Of a DNA stretch of 64,000 nt, positions 44,101 through 56,900 are shown in pieces; the stretch's first letter is position 1; each line of letters starts with the position of its first letter. The stretch spans positions 9,384,501-9,448,500 of the forward strand of contig WPIO01000008.1 in the NCBI GenBank assembly GCA_009760855.2, written 5' to 3'. The notes under the pieces are model-generated. The model was not told the DNA's origin, ran no database searches, and worked only from the letters and a program-made list of their open reading frames with translations. The translations under genes were made by a program, and so were the position numbers. The stretch is from Cristatella mucedo (lineage: Eukaryota; Bryozoa; Phylactolaemata; Cristatellidae).

Positions 44101-45559
44101 GTATTTTGTTGCACTGGCCGTGCAGATAGACGCATCACACGAATACCGCGGTGGAAGTGCGCGAGAGCAGGCGGCCCCGTCGGCGTCGCAGCCAGCAATT
44201 CTCGCGGGCGCGCTGCACCTTGACCTGGTCCCCGATTTAACCGATCTCGACGGAGGCCGGCAGTAGCGGCGCACTTCTACCGGGGCGCGCTGCCGCCCGG
44301 CTGAAAGGGGGCGACAACTGTCACGCCGCCGTACAACGGAGCACGCCCGAAAGTCAGCTGCCGCGGACTGGACTGCAACGTAGCTTGCCTCAAGAGCGGC
44401 AAAAGATCTCGCAACCGCGGGCCCTGCCACGCCTGCAGCGATCCAGCAACCGAGCAGCGATCGCAAGACTGCGAACGCTCTCAACACGGGTCTCTAAGCC
44501 GTGGCTGGTGCGACAGACCGATTCTGTCGGTTGACGGATTTCTTTTGATTTTTGCTGCTGAAAGGAATCGTGCAGTCGTTGCTAAAACCCCTGCGCTTGA
44601 CGCCTGCATCTCCTCCCCGTGTTTTTCGCTACACTTTTTGTTGCAATTTTTTGGCTTCATTGCTTCGCCGAGTTCTTGTTTTCGCCGAAGATGGCGGAAA
44701 GCGTTGCAGCGGCACTTCCGACTGAGCCGGCGCACGAAGATTTGAAGCCGCGGCGTAGAGAGCCGGCGCACAGACCGACACGCCGGTTCTGTTTGTGCGC
44801 TCGTTCCGAAGCTTCCTTTTATTTTTCTTTAGGTCGGTATGTCGCTCTACGTGAGCAACATAGGCAGCAGCTCGTTTATCGGAATGGCCGGCGCGGCTTC
44901 GACTAGCGGCATCGCCGTCGTCAGCTACGAGCTTATGGCAAGTCGCGGCGATAGCGGTGCGCGACGGCCCGCCGCCGCTTCGCAGCCGCCCATGCGTCGC
45001 GCGTCTTCGTGCGCGACGCCCGGGCGTGGGGAGGTCTGGCACAGAAAGGAGCCAGCATTGCGATCGACGGCTGCGGTCGCGAGAGGGCGCGCCGCCACGC
45101 AAGCTGCGCTCACTCGCACGCGCGCTCGTTGCAGGGACTGTTCTGCATACAGCTGCTAGGCTTCGTGTTCGTGCCCGTGTACCACGCGAGCGGCGTGGTC
45201 ACCATGCCCGAGTACGTCAAGCGGCGCTTCGGCGGCTCGCGCTGCCAGCTCTACCTGGCCGTGCAGGCGCTCATCCTCTTCGTCTTCACCAAGCTCTCGG
45301 TGAGCGGCCGCAGCGGAGCCCGAGGAGAGGAGAGGAGCTCTCGCAGCCCGCTCCTCGCCGCACTTCCGGCGGTCGCGAATCGACTGCCTGGCTTTCGTGC
45401 AGCCTTATTATTTTATTTTATTATTATTGCCTTTCCCCGGTCGACTGAGCGGGGCTCCGAGAGTGCGATAGTGAAAGAGAGGGCGTGCTCGAGTGAGAGA
45501 GAGAGAGAGAGGGAGAGAGAGAGGGAGGGAGGGAGGGGGAGGGAGGAGGAGGGGGATGA

Positions 45560-45645
<86 letters not shown>

Positions 45646-48600
45646 GTGGTGAATTTCTGGCGTATTGGGATCGGACTCAAGTGATTGTACTGGGCGTACA
45701 GGAATCTAGTTAATCTGAAGTGGCCCCTCGCACTCTTGCTCTCCCGTTTACAACAACGAACCGGTGCGCATTTGTATCGATCTGCAAGGCAAAATCACGT
45801 TTGGGTTATTAAATTTATTTTGGACCTCGACTCGTGTCGTCTTGCAGCGTATCATCAAGGAGGATAGGTCCGTGGAAAGATCGAGCAAACTGCCTGAGAA
45901 CGAAAGTTTGCTGCCTATTTATGGACTGACCTAGTAGCTAGCCACCGGGTACACATACATGGTTTATATATATTATTTACATATGCACGTTCATACACAC
46001 GCACGCGCACATGCACACACACACACACACAACACACACAACACACACACATACACACTTAGACACACATACATACCTATAAATATATATATATATATAT
46101 ATTATAGACATGTATACACATATACATATGCATGCTTTACATATGTAAATTCATCTACAGTATATAGCTATATGCATTTATGCTCTATAAAATCACTATA
46201 TACTAAACAGCTCTATACTATACACTGTAGATCTTCAGATATGTACACACACACGTCCGCCATCTTTTCAAAGCAATAAAGAAGGCGTGCCCTTGACAGC
46301 GATAATGGTTGGCAATATGTTCAGTGTTGCCTGAGGCTTGGCCAAGAAGTAGAACCAAGGTTAGCTTGGAGTCTTCTCTAAGTCATCCCTAAATGTTGGA
46401 CTGCCGCTCGCCCCCTAATTTCCGTGACGTATGCATCAAAGGTTTCGAGCGAGCATGGCAGAAGCAGGAAGCAAGAGTCACCCCATCTGTAAAGTACTTA
46501 GAAAGAGGTTCAGTTTTATGAGGGTGCTATACAAATGTATTATTATTATTATTACTATTACTAAAAGAGTTTAGCTGATTTAACAACAGCATTCGTATAG
46601 CTGCAGAAGAGCCTTACCACTATCAATTCCGTTTGCCGTGGGCAATAAAAGATTGCCCCAGCAGGACTCGAACCCACGACTTGGTTCGTAAAGAGCGAGC
46701 CTCTTACCCCTGCGCTATGACCTTGGTGGCAGGCACGTTTCCATTACCTCTATGCTAACTGTCGGCAGCGTAATAATATAATAATAATAATGATGCTCTT
46801 AATAAAGTGAAGGAGAATCTCTCGGTTTTCCTCTTACGAACTTCTCCCAATCATGAATTTCATATTAGTTTGGTTTAGTTGACTCTCGGTTACCATCCCA
46901 AAGAGCCTCTCATCGCGATGGCAAAGCCTTTGGCATCGGGGGGAGGGGGCGACGCTATAATGGCGGAGGCTCGCTTCGCTCCAGTCCGAGCTCGCTCGCT
47001 GCAATTCAACCGAGCGAAGCCTTCGACTCCACACTCTCTCTCTCTCGCTGAGAAACTCTTTCGAAGGTGGCGGCGGCCATCGCCGCCGCCTTCGCGTCAG
47101 ATAGTCGAAACGACCGGTCAGCGAGAAACATAGAGCGCCGTGCACATCGCTGCTCGTCACCTGCCGCAACCCGCTACACGTCCGGCTGTTCGCTTGCAGG
47201 CTGAGATTTACGCGGGCGCTCTCATCATCAGGGAGGCGCTCGGATGGGACCTCTACTACTCGGTCTTGCTGCTACTCGGCGTGACGGCGCTGTACACGAT
47301 CGTGGGTGAGCTTCGTCGTCCTGCCCGCTTTCGCCTAGCGAGAGCTTGACTAAGGCCGAGCTTCGGCATGCCGGCAGCGCCTCGAGCTGCTCGGCGGCGG
47401 CTACCCGATCAGTGGCTCCGCCGCTCATCCAACGCCTCCGACGCCGTTAATCCACCCCAATTCCAGAGCGTTGCTGATCTCCTATTCGCTCAGCGAGAGC
47501 CCTCGGCGAGACCATGGCGGTCGGTCATATCTTGCCAGAAAGCGAGCAGAACGCTGCCTTTATGGCGCTGTCTCATTTGGCGTCTCGAGTTTTCTTTTGT
47601 TTTTTGGTGCTGCCTCTGCCGCACACTCGCACAAAAACTTATGTGCTATCGTTTTGACTGCTTCTGACAAAATGTCCTTGTGAGGGCATCTAGGTGACAT
47701 GCAAACGATGCTGTTTTGTCGGAAGCTGCTGAAACGGCAACGTTTGCGCATGTTTACGTGTGCGTGCGTGAGTAAGAATTCTAGTCCAATGTTCGCTGAA
47801 AAAAAAGGCCGCGATAGCAGCTGCTCTCAGACTGCATCCGAGCGCAATGGCGTCGATTGACATCGGCGAATTGCATCGATCCTCGGAGACTAAGGGACGC
47901 GAGATAAGGGTTCCCACTCCCGTCAAATTGGGGGAGGGGTGCAGCTGGGACTGCAGGAGGGGAAGTCCTCGATGCCAGAGTCCTACTGTAAAGCCTTAAC
48001 TGTAAAGCTTCCCGAGAGAGCCACGGCCGAACTGTCAGCGGCTCTCAGCTGTGCTGCCCGACCTTCGAGTGCATCTTTGACACCTTTGTAAGGGCAGAAA
48101 CATTCGATGCCACAGACAAGCTCTCATAATAATAATAATACTAATAATAATAGTAATAATAAATTTGCCTGCGAAAGAAGCACGATCGAATGGTTAGTGG
48201 TAGCATGCTCAATAAACAGCAAGAGCAACTGGTTAGGGGTAACATGCACAGGGTCAGCATGCAAGTATGGTTAGTGGCAGCATGCACAGTGTCAGCACGC
48301 ATAAGCACGTGAAGGACGAATCACGGTGACACACTAAATGCTGCGATAAATATATGCATTTTTAGTTTCTTTTTAAATGTGGTCAAGCCAGATGTCGTGA
48401 CGCAGTCGAAAATGAGTTCCAGGAATTGGAAGCATACGAACTTAAGGCACGGTCTCTAAAGGATTTGAGATTTGTGCGAGGTATGGGTAAACGATTAGAT
48501 TCCGGAAAGAGGGTGGTACTATGCTTAGCCTGCTGGGGGGAGAAGATCTGATAGGTACGCAGGAGCCAAAGAATGAAGGAACCTAAGATTGACAGAACCT

Positions 48601-50610
48601 TGAAGTCGGTTCGTTGCTTGATTAGTAGCCAGTGCAGGTCAGCGAGAAATGGTGTAATGCGGCCAGCAGTCTATTCCATCCGGCTGGCCAGCAGCAGGGT
48701 GCGACGACGGTGCGAATGTTGGCCGGGCTTCAGCTTGGGCGGAAATAGGGCGGAAAGTCTGCAGCATACTGGCGCTGCACGACCTCGCCGAGAGCGGTGC
48801 GTGCAGAATTCCACCCAACGAACTTCTGTCCTCACCCTCCGTGGGCGGAGCCTCCGTGGGGCACTCGCCTACTTAACGTTGCTCACGCTCTCGTTCGTTC
48901 ATAGGTGGCCTTGCGTCGGTGATCTACACGGACGCGCTCCAAACTGTCGTCATCCTCATTGGAGCCACGATACTGGCCGCTCTTAGTAAGTGAGCTCGCG
49001 GGCCACTGCGACCACCAGACACCACCGCCGAGCCGCGGCGGCGGCGTCTGGCCGAAAATCCCAATTAACCCACGAACCGGCACTCAAAATAAAAGTTAAG
49101 TAAAGTAGATATCGTCGGCCGATTCCGAGCCTCGTTCACCTGTGTATAGCGGCAGAGAAGCCCCGGCCGCCATCACCCTTCCTCTCCGCTAGAAGAGATT
49201 GCCTCCTGTCGGAGCTGTGGCCGACGATGTGGCCGGTGAAGTGCGTATGCACCTCAAGAGTCGTAATGGCTCACTGGGTAAGGTTGTTGCTTTTCACGAC
49301 CTCGGCTCCGAGGTCGTGGGTTCGAATCCTGTGGTGGGCGATCCTTTATCGCCACTGCAAGCGGTGGTGATAGCCGTAAAGGCCTTTCTGTCGCTATACA
49401 AAAAGAGGCTGTTAAATCAGCTAGTATTTATTTATTATTTAAGACAACTGCAGCAGCACTCAGGGACGCTCGGCCTCGCTCCTCCGCGGCAGCAGCAGCT
49501 GTGCCGCCGCCTCCCCCTCTCACGCCGCGAGCGTTTAGGCGGCGGAAGCCGCCCTTCTTCTAGCAGTCGGTCTCTACGAAATCGAGGCCGCTGGTTCGCT
49601 GCGACTCTTTTTTGGCGTCGCTCGGTGCGGCGCGATAAACCAAAAGAAGAAACGCTGCCGCCGCCGCTAGCGCTCGGCCTCCGCCCAGCCGCTGCTAGGC
49701 CACTGCTCGAGCCGCTTAGCTGGCTCGTCGATGGCGCAGCTCTCGGACAAAATGCTGCTGCGCGCTACCGCCGCCGCTTGCGAGCCCTCTGCCGTAGCCG
49801 AGGGCTCGCAAGGCGAACCGCCCTCTTCGGCCAGTCGCTCGTTCGCGCTTCTCGATGCGCTCGTCAAACGCCAGGGCATAGATAATAAATATCATATTTA
49901 CATTATACATCATATATATCATGTATCAACGCCAGAGCAGAGTGGCGGCGGCGCGGCGCCGCGCCGCCGAGCCGTACCGAGAGAGGCTCGACATGACTCC
50001 GCCGGGCCGCCGAGCCTCGGAGAGCAGCCAGGCAGAGGGCTCGCGCACCTGCGAAACAGATGCTGCCCTGGCGGCTCGGCGTCAGCTTCGCCGTCTGTCG
50101 CTAGCATGGCGTTCGGGTGGCGGAAAGATGGAGGGAGCAAGCGGCTTGGCGGCATCCAGCGCCGAGCTCGGCTGCGTCTTTAGGGGGCCGCGGCCACACC
50201 TTCCTCTCCCTCCTCCCACTGCCGAGCGAGGCCGACAGGCGCCGACGGCCCTTTCGCCGAGCTCGACTCGCCGTTTCCACGCAGGCATGGTCGACGTCGG
50301 CGGCTACGAGAGCATGACTCGCGACTACTTCGCCGCGGTACCCAGCCCGGACGAGGTGCTGCGGCGGAACGGCTCGTGCGGCCTGGCATCCTCCCGAGCG
50401 CTGCACCTCATTCGGCCTGCCAACGACCCGGACTACCCGTGGCCGGGCGTGCTCATCGGCATTAACATCCTCTCGGCGTGGTACTTTTGCACAGACCAGG
50501 TGAGCTTCGCTCTGCCTGTCTTTGTCTGTCTGTCTCTGCCTCTGCCTCTGTTTCTGTCTCTCTGTCTTTCTCTGTCTCCGTCTCTCCTTCGCTCTCTCCC
50601 TCTTCCCCTC

Positions 50611-50699
<89 letters not shown>

Positions 50700-53600
50700 C
50701 GCCTCCGCCGCCATAGCCGACGCGCCACAGCGGCCGCTCCGTCAGCGGTGCGCGGCCGCTGACTCGTGCTCTCTACGCAGCGTTCATTCGCTGTGAGTGA
50801 AGGCGATTAGCGAAGCCATCGAGCTCTTGGCATGCGCTTTTTGTGCGAAACTGGACTTCCGAGCCGGAAGAAATCTCAGCCTCGGGCGACTGACTGCGTG
50901 CTGCATAGCGGATCATCTGTAACTTATCGCCATGCGGTAGGCCACTTAAGACACACTGTAACTTATGTCTCACGAGCATATATCTGTAACTTAAAACGAT
51001 GCAAACGAGCAAACGACGCACTCCGCTTAGCGTGCACTGGAGCACAGAGTTCCTTGGCTGTGCAGAGGGCGGTTCCTGAGATGGCACGCATTCGGTTGCA
51101 GAAACATCGGTGTGCCAATCTCGTACAGATAGAGACAGAGAACCTCGCATGTCTATCAAATAGAACTGACCTTTAGAAGCTTGAAAATCCTCTAAATCAC
51201 TCCTCGAGTCATAGGTTGCGCTGCAGCCACAGTTACTGCACATTTTTTTCTTTACCGAGTCCTTCATCCGAACAGCGAGTGCGTCTCAAGAAAACGCTTT
51301 CTGTGAACAAAAGTCAAGAGGATAGAGGTCCCGTCCCCCAGCTAAATTAGCCGTCTGGACGTATCCGGTCATGCTGTCCAATAAATGGGTGGCGCTCCGG
51401 CCAGCTGCATTCGAGCGGCGGGGCTTTAACATAGCGCGCTACCATACACCGAGACTTTTTGTCGGCGAGTGCTTCGGAGGCAGACGCGCCGAAGCAGGTG
51501 CTCTAAGACTATTAGGTCGAGGACGCGCCGTTTACACGGCAACTTGCTTCTACAGCGCTCAGACGCCCACTCGGCGCGGCCGCTGGGCTGCTTGCAAAGC
51601 TTCGCAGAATTGTCGCAACCGCTAAAGCAGCGGTTCTCAACCTGTGGGCCGCGACCCCGTTGGGCGTCGAACGACCCTTTCACACGGGTCGCCTAAGACC
51701 GTCGGAGAACGCAAATTTCCACATTTTGCACACAATAACTTTACTGTTGGGTGTCGCCGCAACATGAGGAACTGTATTACACGCGGGTCGCGGCATTAGG
51801 AAGGTTGGGAGCCGCTTCTTCCGCTATTTCGGATTCTCTCGTCTCACAGGTGCTCGTGCAGCGTCTTCTGGCTGCGAAGAACACTGCGCACGCCCAGGCC
51901 GGCTGCATACTCGCGGGATACATGAAGATTCTGCCGCTCTTCCTGATGGTTTGGCCGGGAATGATTTCGCGAATCAAGTTTCCAGGTACGCCGTCGGTCA
52001 AGCGCGGCTCGAACGAGTTGGCATGTCGTCGCGTTCGCGCGCGGCGCCTTTCTATTGACCTCCAAACTTCGGATTATTATACCACAGGCTTCAGCAAAAA
52101 TACATTTACGGGGCAATATATTGTATAGTATTGCTAAAAATATATTGCATTGGGTGCCCCGTAACAATATCGATATGTTGTAATGTCCAGATGAACAACA
52201 TCTATATTATTGCAACAATTATGGGGCAGTTTTTTTGTAAGTTTTAAGTTTTTTCACACCACTTGCGGAGTCCCGAGTCTGACCTTATGGAGTGGATCGT
52301 GGGCTGCGTAAGTCTCTGCAGCTTGAATGCTGGACTTAATTTTTGCTTTGATGACAATGGCAATATATTGTATTGTTTGCTATGGAAATATAAGTATATA
52401 TTCATTGTTAGCTTTGAAAATTGGCAGTACAATTACAATATTTTGTTCCAATGTGTGCTATGGCATAGATTTCATGAAAATTGGTAGAAAAAAATGTAGC
52501 ATCAGAATTAATGTAATTATTCACCGGATAGCCGCCGTTTCCGTTACAGTAGTTGTATTAATTCAACTAGTTTCTCATTAGACAGCAGGTGGAGGTCTAT
52601 TCAGACTGGCTGTGTGAGCCCTACTTACTCGTATCAATGAAGCTATAATAGTAATACAACAATAAAACGTTTGTATTTAACAAAAAGAAACCCTAAATCT
52701 ATAATTAGGCACTTTAGATGTGCTATAAAGGAAGCATATCAATTATTTAGTAAAATTTGAGCTGCTTGTTAAATTTTGTCAAGTGAGGTATCTATATTCA
52801 CCCTTGACATATACCCCGCTGTCATATTTCCCAGCTATCACAATACCCTACTGTCACAATACCCTACTGTCACAATACCCAGCTGTTGGTGTCAACAAAC
52901 GGATGACACTATGACACCCTTTTGCTTCTAGCACCAATACAATTGAGCGGCGAGTGCGTTTATCTCCGTTTTAATCGCGTTTGCCTGCCGGCACAGCTAG
53001 CATGAGCTAAGCTGCTCCTACTGTCTCACCCCGACAATTTATATTAAATCTTTCACGTGTAAGCTTCGCGACCTGGTCACCAACTTGAAGGCAGCGAGAT
53101 ATGCGTTTTAAGAGTGTTCAACGTATCAATCCGAGAGTTATCCTTAGCGCTTAGCAATTGGTGTCGCGTTCGAGCGTCTGAGACTGATTACTGGGCTGAA
53201 ACTTCATTCGCGCCGACTTCTTCTGCCCAAGTCGGATTGACGCTTAGGGGGCGGAGTAAGGCTCGTCGAAAACAGCAGGTTGTGTACCTTTTGTTAAGCA
53301 TCGATGACTTCTCTCTCGCTAAAGTCTAGCCGGCAAATATATCTAAGGGTTTTGGTTACGTCAAAGAGCACGCCTGTCGCTATCGGAAGCCACTGGTTCT
53401 ACGACGTGCGCATCATTCCTTTGCAGACGTCGTAGCCTGCGCCAGTGCTGAGGCATGCGAGGTGGCCTGCGGTGTGAAGGAAGGCTGCTCAAACCTCGCC
53501 TACGTGAGGCTCGTCATCAAGCTCATGCCGACAGGTTAGTCAGCATATCTTGAATGCTCCATTTTTATCTACATATTCTGAAGCAGAACTACTCTAAAAG

Positions 53601-53850
53601 TACCGTATTTAAAGCAGCAAACAGTTCCCTGAGCAGAAAGCCTTAAATTAACACTGAAACGCGAGATTCCTTAATTTCGAATAGAACCTAGACCCAAATG
53701 GCTATTAACCGAAATGACCTGACTGTGACAAGAAAAATGGTGCCTTGGCGTTCACGAATTTTGCCGTGCAGAGAGCTGGGCATCTCTGCATCTGGGAATT
53801 ATATCATCGGCTGATATTCTCTCCCCCTCTTTACATTCCTCTCTTCTCTC

Positions 53851-53939
<89 letters not shown>

Positions 53940-56900
53940 TTCTCTTGAAACCATGTAGTAGTGGCTGCAATTCGAGCAGACGGACAGAGGGCGGTGTTCA
54001 GAAGACTCTCAGTGTGTCATATAAAGATAATCCAAGCATACACATTTACCATCATATCTACGAGAACTGACAAGAACTTGACCATCAAAAGCGACTCCTA
54101 AAATCTATCCGAACAACACTCTACTCCAGGTTCGCACCCTCGTGCCTCCCAGAATCTCACGTCAGGACAATAAATCAGCTACTCTTATCTTCCACTTTAG
54201 ATCATTTGGCGACAGAAGCTGTGCTGCTCATGTCCAAGACTGTGAACATCACATCTACAAGCTACATCTCGATATCTTCTCTCCTATTCCTGACTTCACC
54301 ACTTTTTTTAGAGCCGTCTTACGAATATGCTACGCCGAATAACTGATTCATTGACTGTCCTGACTTCGGCTCTTACTTTTCTCTTTTACTCGAGCTGACG
54401 TCCATGAAATACTGCATGTGAATCGAACGACGCAAAGGCTTTAGGTGTGCAGCAGGAAACGCTCCAGCATAATACTGCATTCTTTGAATGTGAACGAAGT
54501 GACAAGCAGGGATGTATAAATAAGTAAATTATCTGTAAAAGAACAATGTTGTTACTCTTGGAAATCTGGACTATCGAGCTAATCTTACACTGTCCCTTTT
54601 CGTTCGGCTTGCAGCAGTCGTGAGCATCTGGCCTGGTGGGTGCCAAAATTACCTTCTCATTATCTAGAGTTCAGGTAGTATATCGGCTGTTATAACGACT
54701 CTCCATATTTTCAATTAAAATTGTAATACCACAACTAAGTTTAGAGAACAAAACGTCAGGTAAATGACCGATTGACATAAAAGTGACACGACTGTCAGCA
54801 TGATCTAAGCTTGGACCCTACGTTCCAGTTTCGGTGGTGCAAACCATTAGGACTCCAACCCTAGCACCAAAGTACTATTATGGTCTTCCTTGCTTTTGGC
54901 AGCCTTTAGGCTACCATCTTGCTCATTGTGACACGCAGATACTGGGGACTGACAGACGACAGGACAGCAGGTAGATTGAAAGTGAAGCGTGAATACAATG
55001 TAATCCAATGACAGGCGTGGTAGTTTAAGGCCATTAAGCACTAAAAAATAGACACGCATACCTTATGCTGCTGAGCTCTATTACTTGCCAGCCAAGCTGT
55101 TTAATTGGGCTTTGTCTTTCGCCTATGTAGTGCTGAGTGCAGTGCGGAGTCATTGTGATGGACATTTATGCACCATCTCTCTTCCGTGCCTCAGCGCCTG
55201 CATCGATACAAGATAGTATACAAGATCGTGCAAGATAGCTTGTCGATCTAAACTTTGCATTTAAGTTAGCACTCAGAATTTATTTGCATTGGTTTATGTG
55301 CACACGATAAGAGAGATTCCAGCATGCGTATGGCAAAGACGTTATCGGAGGAATCAATTCCTATGTCTTAAACTTTGTTCGAAGAGCTCCACAAGTGCCA
55401 TGTACAGCTCCATGTTTTTCAGGTTTGAAAGCAGTCATGGTTTTGATTTATCTAGATTAGTTTGTCGCTGCTTTTTTAGGTCTCAAGGGTTTGATGCTGG
55501 CCGCCATGATGGCCGCCCTGATGAGCTCGCTCACCTCCATATTTAATAGTGGCAGCACCCTATTTACAATGGATATATGGAAAAAATTTCGAAAGTCCGC
55601 CACTGAACGAGAACTGATGGTAGTCAGCAGGTAAATTTGACACTGCTTGTCGAGACGATTTGGCGTGACACACTATTCAACTGTTCCGCTTCCGTCAATT
55701 TTCATCTGCTGGCGATAGGATGATAAACTCGTAAACGTGTACCCAAAGTAGCCGTCGGTAGGCTTGTGGCTATATGTTACGGCCAGCCGAGGGTCATCCG
55801 GCTGGGTCAAGCCTGCCCTTTGACTTGGGGCAGGATGAGCGATTGTGTACAGCCATCTGGGCTATTGGGGAGACAAAGAAGCTTGTGTGTAGAGCCGTGG
55901 AATCGGCCGATGAGTGTTCTTATCGCTCAGTAAGCGCATCCCGGAGGACGGAGGAATGGCGTTCCTGGACAAGGCAGACAACCGCGTAAAGCCACGAGGA
56001 CCCGACCTTGAGAGCCTGCAAAGTTTTCGCTCGCTGTTAGCGCCAGTTTGTTCTACGTTTCCGCGTAGTATGCGGTTCGTAGGGCCCACTGAGCCGAATC
56101 CCTCGGCGAGCTGAGACCTGCTCCACGCGTTACTCTCCGTTTCTCAGTCACTCGCACCTCTGGTGACGTGACTAGTACTTCCGAAGCAGCAGTGGTCGCC
56201 TTCAAGATTGCTTCAGTTCAAGGGCCTCCCGACCGCTTTCGGCAGTGCTGGCATCGTTGTTATCTCAAGTTGCCTCAGCACCCGGAATTTACCCTAGGCT
56301 CCCCAGTAGAACTGCTTAGTTCCCCTATTATTGGTGGCTCGTGCGATCTTGTTGTAAAGAGTTTAATGGAATGACGGCTGGCGCTAGTCCTGGGGTAGCG
56401 ACTTGGCTAGGTGACGGCCTATCTAAGGCGTGGGTTGGCCGAGCGGTAAAAAACCTACATACTAGTTTCGGTTACAAAAGCTTGTATAGAGTGTTATAAA
56501 AGCTGGCATCTAATGAATAATCTCGAATCGTATGCCCATGCACACTCAATATGACTTCCGTTTCCGACTATGCACTTTCAAAGGCTTTTCCTGTTGATTT
56601 TGTCTTCGCTGAGGCTTTTTCGAAAATTTCTTTCTTTGGCTTCTTTCACTCTTTAAATTTTGCGGGAAATCGCACCCGTCCATCTTGCCTTCTCATAAAA
56701 TGCATACCGTTACTTGACGAACGGGCTCCTGAGAAGTATTGAAAGTTAGATTTTGTTATCGGTAATTTGAAGCAAATAAGCAGTGGATCGAAGGTGTGTG
56801 CGTGTGTGTGTGTGTTTGTGTATTCGTTCGCGCCCACCTGCCTTAAAATGCTCAAGTTGAGCAACTGACGTGCCACTGGTCGCCGTCCGCAATGGACGTG

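Noticed and set aside
49280-49340. tRNA gene
   Set aside because: Pol III A and B boxes are present but the cloverleaf and anticodon arm are not, and the block continues into a SINE body repeated elsewhere.
55770-56160. Possible LTR beginning TGTTACGGCC
   Set aside because: No matching second LTR, terminal CA or target duplication seen.
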